DNA of 64,000 bases from Bacteroidota bacterium (GTDB lineage Bacteria; Bacteroidota; Bacteroidia; Chitinophagales; Chitinophagaceae): the NCBI GenBank assembly GCA_016183765.1, contig JACPEA010000003.1, positions 62,001 to 126,000 of the forward strand, given 5' to 3'. This document shows positions 42,966 through 50,687 of the stretch, in pieces. The notes below the pieces were generated by a model, which had not been told where the DNA came from, did no database searches, and saw only the letters and a program-made list of their open reading frames with translations. Position numbers and translations under genes: made by a program. Position 1 is the first letter of the stretch; each line of letters opens with the position of its first letter.

Positions 42966-44246
42966 ATGAAAAAAATAATCTTTGTGTCAACCCTTTCATT
43001 GATCAGCCTGGCCAGTCATGCGCAGGTGAAAGTGAATACGGAACTGAAAAACCTGATCGGGCTGTCGTTCGGATATTTTCCAAAACTAAAGGAAGTAGAG
43101 AATACGGTTATCACCGCGCAGGAGAAACTGGCGCTCACCCAGCTGAATAAATTTCCCGAGGTCACGGCGGATGCCTCCTACGCTTATGTCAGGCCCAAGA
43201 TCGAATTACCCCTCAATGGCGAAAAATTCCAGTTTTCACCCTTGCACAACCTGAATGGTGCGATCAATGCCAACTATGCACTGTTCGATTTTGGCAGGTT
43301 ACAGGCCAGCATCAACCGAAGTAAAGACGACCTGCAGTTTGCCAGACACCAGGTAGACTACACCAAAGCCCAGCTGGCATTCCAGGTGGCCAATGTGTAC
43401 TACAATATCGTGTTCCTGCAAAAAGCCATCAGCATTCAGGACAGTGTTCTTAGCTTCCTGAACGAGAACAGGCGGATTGTAGAGAGCCAGCTGGGAAATG
43501 GGACTGCATTGCGCATAGACCTGCTGAACATACAGGCAGCCATCGACAATGAAAAAAACAGGAAGGTTGACCTGAACAACAGCCTGCAGAAACAACTGAA
43601 CCTGCTGGAATACACTACCGGCAGCCAACAGAGCAACGGGCAGAAATTTGATTTTGATGTGAACCTGACCGATGCCAGCAATGCACTGATGACGGCCCAA
43701 ACACAAAACCCAGATTTTATCCTTGCCAAAGACAGGATCCAACAAGCCAGCAGTGACCTGGCCATCACCAAAACTACCGATAAACCCGTGATCGGTCTGC
43801 GTGCAGCAGCAGGTGTAAAAAATGGCTATGTACCGTATATAGCCGACATGCGTTTCAATTACCTGACCGGCATCTCGTTTTCGGTACCCATTTACAATGG
43901 CGGCAAGAACAAACAACAGCAGAAACTGCAGCAGAATATCATCAAACAGAACGAAATGGCGGTAGAGAGCCTGAGCAGCGCTTACAAAAAAGATATTGAA
44001 CAGGCGCTGACCGACATCAGCAGCAACCTGGAGCGCATCAAAAATACCCAGGGACAAATTGAGCAGGCGCAAACCGCCCAGCAACTGGCCAGTGTCCGTT
44101 TAAAAAATGGCACCGGAACCAACCTTGAAATCACCAATGCCAGTACTAACCTGCAACGGGCCGCACTTGCCCGGCTGCAATATGAGTACCAGTTATGCCT
44201 GGCTAAGCTAGAGTTAACAAGATTAATGGGGTATCAGTATTGGTAG
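42966..44246 (+). CDS. tolC-like: TolC-family outer-membrane efflux protein
   Basis: A 426-residue outer-membrane channel. A signal peptide (residues 1-20, ending in SHAQ) precedes two structural repeats rich in long coiled-coil helices. Examples are LKEVENTVITAQEKLALTQLNKFPEV early, then LFDFGRLQASINRSKDDLQFARHQVDYTKAQLAFQVANVYYNIVF. Later IYNGGKNKQQQKLQQNIIKQNEM marks the second half. Trimers form the exit duct. It completes the tetR-emrA-emrB-tolC operon. Confidence 0.93.
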   Translation: MKKIIFVSTLSLISLASHAQVKVNTELKNLIGLSFGYFPKLKEVENTVITAQEKLALTQLNKFPEVTADASYAYVRPKIELPLNGEKFQFSPLHNLNGAINANYALFDFGRLQASINRSKDDLQFARHQVDYTKAQLAFQVANVYYNIVFLQKAISIQDSVLSFLNENRRIVESQLGNGTALRIDLLNIQAAIDNEKNRKVDLNNSLQKQLNLLEYTTGSQQSNGQKFDFDVNLTDASNALMTAQTQNPDFILAKDRIQQASSDLAITKTTDKPVIGLRAAAGVKNGYVPYIADMRFNYLTGISFSVPIYNGGKNKQQQKLQQNIIKQNEMAVESLSSAYKKDIEQALTDISSNLERIKNTQGQIEQAQTAQQLASVRLKNGTGTNLEITNASTNLQRAALARLQYEYQLCLAKLELTRLMGYQYW

Positions 44247-44277
44247 TTAATAGTTAACAGTTAAAAATTAATAGTCT

Positions 44278-44329
44278 ACAGTTAGTAGTTAGTAATGGCA
44301 GGTGTTGTATTACTGGCTACTAACTGTTA
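44278..44329. repeat. GTTAGTA repeat hairpin at convergent gene ends
   Basis: A 19-bp stem with two mismatches: 44278-44296 (ACAGTTAGTAGTTAGTAAT) with 44309-44327, built of GTTAGTA-type heptads. It lies between the tolC-like gene and the convergent SET-domain gene and reaches the stop codon of the latter at 44327. Probably a bidirectional terminator. Confidence 0.7.
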
Positions 44330-44710
44330 TTTCGCTTCAAACCAGATGGGATTTTCATCATTGGGGGTAGCGTTGTAGTTGATGAAGAGCTCTTCGCCTG
44401 CTTCAACAGGGCGCACGGTTATGATGCTCATGCGCTCGTCTTCAAAATCCATGTCGTAGTTACAGTTAGCCTGGTAAGAATGGTTGTACATGGACAGGTA
44501 GCCCAGGCCAATACAACACTGTTTACTTTCAGGACCCCATTCAAAAATATAATTGTACAGTTGGGTCTTCTCTACTTCTGCTCTTTCGGTTTCGTTCAGT
44601 ACCAACACCGGAGAAACTTCTATCAATGTTCCTTCCGGAAGGGGTTCTGTGGTAAACACGCCCCGGCCCCGATCACCGGATGGCGCTATGACTAATACAG
44701 GAAGAATCAT
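44327..44710 (-). CDS. small SET-domain protein
   Basis: A 127-residue stand-alone SET domain. The start at MILPVLVIAPSGDRGRGV is chosen because it opens the domain; the longer in-frame upstream extension is only translated repeat DNA. Visible motifs are GRGVFTTEPLPEGTLIEVSPV, then YLSMYNHSYQANCNYD (the NHS motif) and EELFINYNA near the C-terminus. SET proteins transfer methyl groups from SAM to protein lysines; bacterial ones have few known targets. There is no cysteine-rich post-SET. Confidence 0.85.
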   Translation of the reverse strand: MILPVLVIAPSGDRGRGVFTTEPLPEGTLIEVSPVLVLNETERAEVEKTQLYNYIFEWGPESKQCCIGLGYLSMYNHSYQANCNYDMDFEDERMSIITVRPVEAGEELFINYNATPNDENPIWFEAK

Positions 44711-44730
44711 GACATGAAGATAAGAGAAAT

Positions 44731-44838
44731 GAACGGATGAACAGATGAGCAAGGAACAAGGAACAAGAAGCAAGGAGCAAGGAGCAAGGAACAGATGAAC
44801 CTGCCTGACGGCAGATAGACAAGGAACTCCGTCTTGTC
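44731..44838. repeat. AAGGAGC/AACAGATG heptad array upstream of the SET gene
   Basis: A run of about eight heptads: CAAGGAA, CAAGAAG, CAAGGAG and AACAGATG types. It is followed by two small hairpins, CTGCC/GGCAG (44801-44814) and GACAAG/CTTGTC (44818-44838). The unit matches the array at the tetR 3' end, 4.6 kb away. The rest of the 250-bp spacer to 44960 shows no gene. Confidence 0.6.
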
Positions 44839-44960
44839 GGGAAATGTTGAAGTTAGCCGCCCTCTGCGCAAGCTCACCGATTTCTGCGGCTCTTGGGTGA
44901 ACGGAATAATGAAATACCTTTAAATAAAAAGCAAAGGCTAACCGCAACAAGAAAAAGACT

Positions 44961-46160
44961 CTAATCCGATTCATTAATGCGCTTCACCGCAACCGCTATT
45001 TTCGAATCTGCTGTTCCGTAATACAGGAACCATTTGTTCCGGAACTGTGCAAGTCCTTCTACAAAACAAACCCGGTTCACCTGTCCCGTTAATTCGTAAG
45101 GTTTATCGGGTTTCATAAAATAATTGTCGAGCCGTCTGATCACATTGGTGGGATCATTTTTATCGATCAGCACCTGCCCCGCCGCATAGGTACCTTCAGG
45201 CAAACTGGTATCGCCGATAGCAGGAATATTGCGACTATTATAGATCAGCAAAATACCCTTTTCCGTAAGCATGGCCGGCGGACCGGATTCAACCAGGTCA
45301 CTGTCAAATTTTTTGGCACGGGTAGTCACTACTATTTTCAGATCGGGCATATTCAGCGCCTGTCCCCGTAACGGAATGGGTGCTTTTTCTCCGGGGGCCA
45401 TTTCTACCGGTGTCCAGTTAACCAGATCATCTGAAGTAGCGGCCCATATATACTGATCACCCCAGTACATCCAGTATTTCCCTTTGATCTTTGCAGCTAT
45501 GATCCTGCCATTCTCATACCGGGAAACAATGCTGCCCGATTTGGACCACAGATCTGCATACTTACCATTCATGGCAACCGCAAAGACAGACCCATGTTTG
45601 GTCCAATGCAGCAAATCCCGGGAACTGGCCATCAGCAAACGTGCGGTCTTACCATCAAAAGCGGTATAGGTCATATAGTAGGTACCGCTTTCATCTTCCA
45701 CTATGCGCGGATCTTCGCACCCGCCCTGCCATTCATATTTTTGGAACGCATCATGATCCGGGAAGAACACCGGTTCCGGATTCCGTGTAAAATGCAGGCC
45801 ATCTGTGCTAACGGCAAGACCGATCCTGGACGTACCTCCGGGCAGACCGATTTTATCCTGTGCCCGGTATAACATATAGATCTTATTATCCTTAACCACG
45901 ATGGCAGGATTAAACACATCTTTCTCCTCCCAGGCCAGTTTCTTTTTCCATATCGGATCGAAAAACTGGTTATTCCCTGGTGTTAACGCAGGATTATTGT
46001 TATCTGCTTTTTCAAAACCAAGCATGGCCCAGTTCGTACTGCCGTCAACTACCACGATCGTCTCCTCTTTTGAAGCAGGATTATTACAAGCGGGAAATGA
46101 GGTCAGTATGACCAGGAAACAGATTACACAACCTAATGACCGGGATGTTTTCATCACCAT
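44961..46160 (-). CDS. GH130-like glycosidase/phosphorylase lipoprotein
   Basis: A 399-residue five-bladed beta-propeller. A lipobox FPAC near residue 25 predicts a lipoprotein. The blade motifs GCEDPRIVEDESGTYYMTYTAFDG, VFNPAIVVKDNKIYMLYRAQD and RIGLAVSTDGLHF are typical of GH130 and related families. The EDPR stretch (near 145) is the GH130 hallmark, where the Asp acts. Members cleave or phosphorolyse beta-mannosidic links. As an exported protein it more likely hydrolyses. Substrate unproven. Confidence 0.82.
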   Translation of the reverse strand: MVMKTSRSLGCVICFLVILTSFPACNNPASKEETIVVVDGSTNWAMLGFEKADNNNPALTPGNNQFFDPIWKKKLAWEEKDVFNPAIVVKDNKIYMLYRAQDKIGLPGGTSRIGLAVSTDGLHFTRNPEPVFFPDHDAFQKYEWQGGCEDPRIVEDESGTYYMTYTAFDGKTARLLMASSRDLLHWTKHGSVFAVAMNGKYADLWSKSGSIVSRYENGRIIAAKIKGKYWMYWGDQYIWAATSDDLVNWTPVEMAPGEKAPIPLRGQALNMPDLKIVVTTRAKKFDSDLVESGPPAMLTEKGILLIYNSRNIPAIGDTSLPEGTYAAGQVLIDKNDPTNVIRRLDNYFMKPDKPYELTGQVNRVCFVEGLAQFRNKWFLYYGTADSKIAVAVKRINESD

Positions 46161-46199
46161 TATTTTCTTTGTGTAATCAAAAAATATTTTCTGTACTGT

Positions 46200-46925
46200 T
46201 TATGGGTTCACCGCATATAAGATCCCTCCCAACAGGTGCTTCAGAAACAAGGTGTCGCTGAACGATTCGTCGGTATGCCCGAGGGCTGTATAAAAAGAAC
46301 GGCCTCCATCAAAATCATGATACCATGCCATGGGATGCACATCACCATTGGTACCGCCTGTATAACTCTTTTCATCAATGGTGATAAGGGTATTCAGGCC
46401 TGGTTGTATACTCTTAAAATTATACCACTCATCAAAACGTTTCCATGACCTGGGGAGGTGCTGGGTGGAGATATGGCTATCATTAACCACCTGCAGCATT
46501 GCTTCCTGCTGTTTGGGATGGCTCTGGAAATAAGCGCCTACCAGCTGGTTATACCAGGGCCAGTCATATTCCGTATCTGTTGCCGCATGCACTCCAACAA
46601 AACCATGTCCTGAACGTATGTATTGCTCAAAAGCAGCCTGTTGCTCATCGTTCAGCACATTTCCGGTAGTGCTCAGGAAAACGACCGCGGCATATTTTTT
46701 TAGCGTTTTCGGAATAAAATAAGAAGAGTCCGTTGTGGTGTCTACGGCAAAATTGTTTTCCAAACCCAATTTTTGAATAGCAACGAGTCCGGCAGCAATG
46801 GATTTGTGATGAAAACCTTTTGTTCTGGCGTATACCAGTATATGCGGCGTCTTTTTTGTTTCGATAAATGAGACCAGTGCCAATGCGAGGAGCAAAATGC
46901 CAATAAGTCTGTTAGTTTTTTTCAT
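46200..46925 (-). CDS. ThuA-domain secreted protein
   Basis: A 241-residue exported protein with a signal-like helix (about residues 7-22). A ThuA/trehalose-utilisation domain follows (PHILVYARTKGFHHKSIAAGLVAIQKLG, then YIRSGHGFVGVHAATDTEYDWPWYNQLVGAYF and PMAWYHDFDGGRSFYTALGHTDE). The fold is like a class I amidotransferase but without the usual catalytic cysteine. ThuA proteins accompany sugar oxidation and 3-keto-sugar genes. It precedes the GH130-like gene by 39 bp. Confidence 0.9.
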   Translation of the reverse strand: MKKTNRLIGILLLALALVSFIETKKTPHILVYARTKGFHHKSIAAGLVAIQKLGLENNFAVDTTTDSSYFIPKTLKKYAAVVFLSTTGNVLNDEQQAAFEQYIRSGHGFVGVHAATDTEYDWPWYNQLVGAYFQSHPKQQEAMLQVVNDSHISTQHLPRSWKRFDEWYNFKSIQPGLNTLITIDEKSYTGGTNGDVHPMAWYHDFDGGRSFYTALGHTDESFSDTLFLKHLLGGILYAVNP

Positions 46926-46950
46926 GGTGTATTTTTATACGGTTAAGTGC

Positions 46951-47952
46951 TTATTTAACTTTTTTTCTTCGTTCCATCATTTCACGCCAGGTAGTGATGA
47001 TGATCTTCTCATCCTGGATGGCTTTACGCAGGGCAGGATCCATCATGGCCAGCATATCGCCCCTGCGCACCGGGCCCGAATCTGAAATATGCGGAAACAC
47101 ATCAGAGGTAGCGGTACAATGCATGATCATCATGGTAAGACCCGGTTTCAGTGAACGGACACCTTCAATATATTTCTTTGTCTTGTAGGCCTGGAGTTTG
47201 GCATCATCCGATGCGATCTCTTTTGGGATGGGCCAGCCATAACTCTCATTGTGCAGATCGTCCAGTACGGGTAAACCGGCCTTCCACAACAGGTTACCGA
47301 TCATGCGCATTTGTTGTATCTGCTCTTCAGGTGCATGCATTTGTGCTTTGATCAATGTTGCATGACCGGCAGGCAGCATCACCGGTATCTGGTTATCGAT
47401 ACCCAGTTTTACATATCGCTGCGTAAATTCAGGGGTGGCCAGCAGCGTGCCCATATGCGTATCGAAATGGGTAGGTTCAAAACCCATGGAACGGGCCCTT
47501 TCCAACTGTGCCCTGATCTCCTTTTCCACTTCATCGCCGCTGGCATGTTGCACCACATCATTCACGCCCGGCCATAGAGCGCCTTCTGCATCCACCAGTC
47601 CGGGCGTGGTATTCTTACCCGATAACGGTCCCCAACGATACCCCTTCCATTCAGAAGTGAGTGTCAGGTGCAGGCCCGCATCCAGGCCCGGATGCGCTTT
47701 CATGTACTGGACAAAGGCCGGCACCCACGGACAGGGCATCATAATACTCAGGGAACTGGCTACGCCTTTGGTGATGGCATTGATGGCACCTTCATTGGAA
47801 TCGAACGACATACCCACATCATCCACATGCAGGATCAATAGTTTGGTCCCACGGGGATACCCCAACTTTTCAGCATAAGTACTATCGCTTTGCGAAAAAA
47901 CACCAATACAGAACAGGCAGGCAGTGAGGAAAAGGGAAAAGATCTTTTTCAT
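46951..47952 (-). CDS. secreted ChbG/HpnK (YdjC)-type carbohydrate deacetylase
   Basis: A 333-residue metal-dependent polysaccharide deacetylase-like protein. I start at MKKIFSLFLTACLF, which gives a clear signal peptide; the longer frame is not signal-like. The opening LLILHVDDVGMSFDSNEGAI has the metal-binding Asp pair, LDAGLHLTLTSEWKGYRWGPL has His ligands, and THFDTHMGT and MHCTATSD complete the site. ChbG relatives deacetylate chitooligosaccharides. Here the substrate is unknown. 25 bp separate it from the ThuA gene, so it, ThuA and GH130 may share a transcript. Confidence 0.87.
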   Translation of the reverse strand: MKKIFSLFLTACLFCIGVFSQSDSTYAEKLGYPRGTKLLILHVDDVGMSFDSNEGAINAITKGVASSLSIMMPCPWVPAFVQYMKAHPGLDAGLHLTLTSEWKGYRWGPLSGKNTTPGLVDAEGALWPGVNDVVQHASGDEVEKEIRAQLERARSMGFEPTHFDTHMGTLLATPEFTQRYVKLGIDNQIPVMLPAGHATLIKAQMHAPEEQIQQMRMIGNLLWKAGLPVLDDLHNESYGWPIPKEIASDDAKLQAYKTKKYIEGVRSLKPGLTMMIMHCTATSDVFPHISDSGPVRRGDMLAMMDPALRKAIQDEKIIITTWREMMERRKKVK

Positions 47953-48093
47953 GGTGGAATTTAAAATAAACAATCGTAGAAGACCGCAACAGGTCAATAA
48001 ATAATCATTAATTGCTAATTATTAATTACTAATTATGCTTACATTCAACCCTCGCAAATCACAGATTAAATCTAACGAAAGAAAATCAAAATA

Positions 48094-49293
48094 ATGCTGC
48101 TTATGAAAGCAAAAACGGGTTCATTACTGGCTTCCATGATGTTTTTTGAGTATTTCATCTGGGGTGCCTGGTACGTGACCATGGGAACCTATATGGTGGA
48201 ACACCTCCATGCTACCGGTATTGAGATTGGGGCTACTTACAGTGCACTGGCCATTGCTACCATGATCTCCCCATTTTTTGTCGGACTGATCGCTGACCGT
48301 TTTTTTGCAGCACAAAGGATCATGGGGGTCTTACACCTTGTTGGAGCCCTGCTGCTGTTCCTGGCCACCAGGATTGAGCACAGCAACACGTTTTATTGGG
48401 TCATCCTGGTGTACTCGCTTCTGTATATGCCCACCATCGCTCTGAGTAACAGCGTAGCATTTTCACAAATGACCGATCCCGGTAAGCAATTTCCCTGGAT
48501 ACGGGTTTTCGGTACCCTTGGCTGGATCGTTGCCGGCGTGCTCATCGGTCAATTGGGTATTGAAAAAACTTCTGCCACTTTCCATATGGCCGCTGCGGTC
48601 TCTGCAGGACTGGGGCTGCTGAGTTTTGTATTGCCCAATACACCACCCAAAGCACAGACCTCGGATGCATCGAGCGCTTTAGGCACAGAAGCCTTCGTAC
48701 TCTTCAAAGAAAAGCCCTATCTCATCTTTTTTATCGCTGCCATACTGGTGTGCATACCACTGTCGTTCTACTATGGTTTTGCCAACCCATTCCTGAATGA
48801 GATCGGTTTTGAAAACGCTGCCAGCAAGATGACGCTGGGACAGGTTTCAGAAGCGGTATTCATCCTTGCCATCCCATTTCTCTTTAACCGTATCGGCGTA
48901 AAAAAGATGTTATTGATGGGCATGAGTGCCTGGATACTCAGGTATATCTGTTTTGCCTACGGCAATGCCGAAACCGCCAGCTGGATGTTGTATGGAGGGA
49001 TTATACTCCACGGTATCTGCTATGATTTCTTCTTTGTCACCGGTTATATGTACACCGAGAAAAAAGCCGGGGAAAAGATCAAAAATGCCGCGCAGGGTTT
49101 ATTCACTTTCGCCACTTATGGCGTAGGCATGTTTATCGGTACCTGGTTTTCGGGTTTTACAGTTGATCAGTACAAATTAGCAAACGGCACGCATAACTGG
49201 CAGGGTATCTGGATGGTACCGGCCTATATCGCCTTAGGCGTACTCATTTATTTCATATTATTCTTTAAAGAAAAGAAATCAGCCGTTTCGTGA
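48094..49293 (+). CDS. NupG-like nucleoside/sugar:proton symporter
   Basis: A 399-residue MFS-fold permease with about twelve helices, close to the nucleoside:H+ symporter family (NupG/XapB). Motifs: MFFEYFIWGAWYVTMGTYMVEHL, YSALAIATMISPFFVGLIADRFF, WIRVFGTLGWIVAGVLIG and FFFVTGYMYTEKKAGEKIKNAAQGLF. In Bacteroidota such permeases often neighbour Gfo/Idh/MocA oxidoreductases, as here, so the cargo may be a sugar rather than a nucleoside, which is inference. It starts 9 nt before a second ATG (MKAKTG), also plausible. Confidence 0.9.
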   Translation: MLLMKAKTGSLLASMMFFEYFIWGAWYVTMGTYMVEHLHATGIEIGATYSALAIATMISPFFVGLIADRFFAAQRIMGVLHLVGALLLFLATRIEHSNTFYWVILVYSLLYMPTIALSNSVAFSQMTDPGKQFPWIRVFGTLGWIVAGVLIGQLGIEKTSATFHMAAAVSAGLGLLSFVLPNTPPKAQTSDASSALGTEAFVLFKEKPYLIFFIAAILVCIPLSFYYGFANPFLNEIGFENAASKMTLGQVSEAVFILAIPFLFNRIGVKKMLLMGMSAWILRYICFAYGNAETASWMLYGGIILHGICYDFFFVTGYMYTEKKAGEKIKNAAQGLFTFATYGVGMFIGTWFSGFTVDQYKLANGTHNWQGIWMVPAYIALGVLIYFILFFKEKKSAVS

Positions 49294-49294
49294 A

Positions 49295-49358
49295 TCGTGA
49301 GTGGTGAGTGGTGAGTGGGCAGTAAAAATTCTCACCACTCACCACTCACCACTCACGA
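49295..49358. repeat. perfect 24-bp heptad-repeat hairpin
   Basis: The left arm 49295-49318 is three GTGAGTG heptads and the right arm 49335-49358 is the exact reverse complement. The 16-nt loop is 49319-49334. It begins two bases after the permease stop codon. It lacks a T-run, so it may be an RNA-stabilising structure or a rho-like terminator between the permease and the oxidoreductase gene. Confidence 0.8.
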
Positions 49359-49408
49359 CTCACCACCGACCAATCAAAATTCAATAACCACACAAATAAC
49401 ACCCAATT

Positions 49409-50602
49409 ATGAAACGAATTGCTATGCTGGGTTCCGGTTTTATCGGACGATTTTATGCTGACTCATTACAAGGTTACAGAAGCCGGGATAAGGTATTCAG
49501 TATTTATGCCCGGAGGGAAGAAAGTGCGAAGAAATTTGCAGCAGATTATGGCTGCCAGCACTGGACCACTAATATGGAAGAAGCCATCGCGCATCCAGAA
49601 GTGGATATTGTTTGTATCGCCCTTCCCAATAACCTGCACGAAACCGCTGTTATGCTTTGTTGCAAACACAAGAAAGCCGTGATGACCACCAAACCCCTCG
49701 GTCGCAATGCAGAAGAAGCCAAACGTATGTTGCTGGCCGTAGAAGAAGCCGGCATATTTAACGGTTATCTGGAAGACCTGGTATATACGCCTAAATTCAT
49801 CAAAGCCAGTCAGAGTGTAAAAGAAGGAGCATTGGGCAGAATACTCTGGGCCAAGTCAAGAGAAACCCATCCTGGCCCGCACAGCGAATGGTTCTGGGAT
49901 ATTGAACAGGCTGGCGGGGGGTGTATACTCGACCTGGGCTGTCACTGCGTTGAGATCACGCGTAGTTATATCGGTAAAGACATTAAACCGGTTGAAGTCA
50001 TGTGCTGGGCCGACACACAGGTAAAACCGATCGATGCGGAAGATCATGCCATTGGCCTCGTTAAATACGAGAATGGCGCCATCGGACAGTTCGAAGTCAG
50101 CTGGACCTTCCGCGGGGGCCTTGATCTGCGCGATGAAGTGATGGGAAGCGAAGGAACCATCTGGATCAATAGTTTCCTGCGAACCGGTTTTGACATGTTC
50201 ACCACCGGAAAAGGCGGCGATTATATTGCCGAGAAAGCGGAAAGCAATACAGGCTGGTTATTCCCCGTAGGCGACGAATTGAACGAACTGGGTTACAACC
50301 ACATGTTCATGGATATGTTCAACGCCATGGAGAAAGGCATTGACCCGAAAGAGACCTTCTATGACGGATACGTGGTGAATGCGATACTGGATGCTGCTTA
50401 CCGTTCTGCCAAGACAAAATTATGGGAACCGGTAAAACTCGATATCTGGAGAGGCAAAACAGGATTAAGCAAGGAAAGTCACCTGGTTGAATACGATGCC
50501 GATCACTACCTGGTAAAAGAAGAAATGACACATTACGGCACTAAAAAACTCATCCTCAAAAACAAACAATCCGGCAAGATCATTGAACGGATCCTTGAAT
50601 AA
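49409..50602 (+). CDS. Gfo/Idh/MocA-family oxidoreductase
   Basis: A 397-residue NAD(P)-dependent sugar oxidoreductase. The N-terminal Rossmann fold has MLGSGFIGRFYADSL (glycine-rich loop, about residues 6-20). TTKPLGRNAEEA (about 91-102) corresponds to the EKP motif, but with Thr in place of Glu. The C-terminal alpha/beta domain holds GGGCILDLGCHCVEI with the usual Asp and His. No signal peptide, so it is cytoplasmic. Likely reduces or oxidises an imported sugar or keto-sugar. The terminal part (about 350-397) is extended. Confidence 0.92.
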   Translation: MKRIAMLGSGFIGRFYADSLQGYRSRDKVFSIYARREESAKKFAADYGCQHWTTNMEEAIAHPEVDIVCIALPNNLHETAVMLCCKHKKAVMTTKPLGRNAEEAKRMLLAVEEAGIFNGYLEDLVYTPKFIKASQSVKEGALGRILWAKSRETHPGPHSEWFWDIEQAGGGCILDLGCHCVEITRSYIGKDIKPVEVMCWADTQVKPIDAEDHAIGLVKYENGAIGQFEVSWTFRGGLDLRDEVMGSEGTIWINSFLRTGFDMFTTGKGGDYIAEKAESNTGWLFPVGDELNELGYNHMFMDMFNAMEKGIDPKETFYDGYVVNAILDAAYRSAKTKLWEPVKLDIWRGKTGLSKESHLVEYDADHYLVKEEMTHYGTKKLILKNKQSGKIIERILE

Positions 50603-50611
50603 TGAATCATG

Positions 50612-50670
50612 AACAGGGAATGTTGAACAATGAAGTGTAGGCTTCATTGTTCTTTCCCTGTTTTTATTTT
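50612..50670 (+). terminator. terminator after the oxidoreductase gene
   Basis: Inner stem GAACAATGAAG/CTTCATTGTTC (50625-50635 with 50642-50652) and outer stem AACAGGGAA/TTCCCTGTT (50612-50620 with 50654-50662), with a small asymmetric internal loop. The outer stem runs into TTTTTATTTT. It ends the permease-oxidoreductase transcript. Confidence 0.85.
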
Positions 50671-50687
50671 AAACAAGCAATCATCTC

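Noticed and set aside
44711..44974. N-terminal extension of the SET-domain protein
   Set aside because: The extra residues come from the heptad array; the SET domain begins at 44710.
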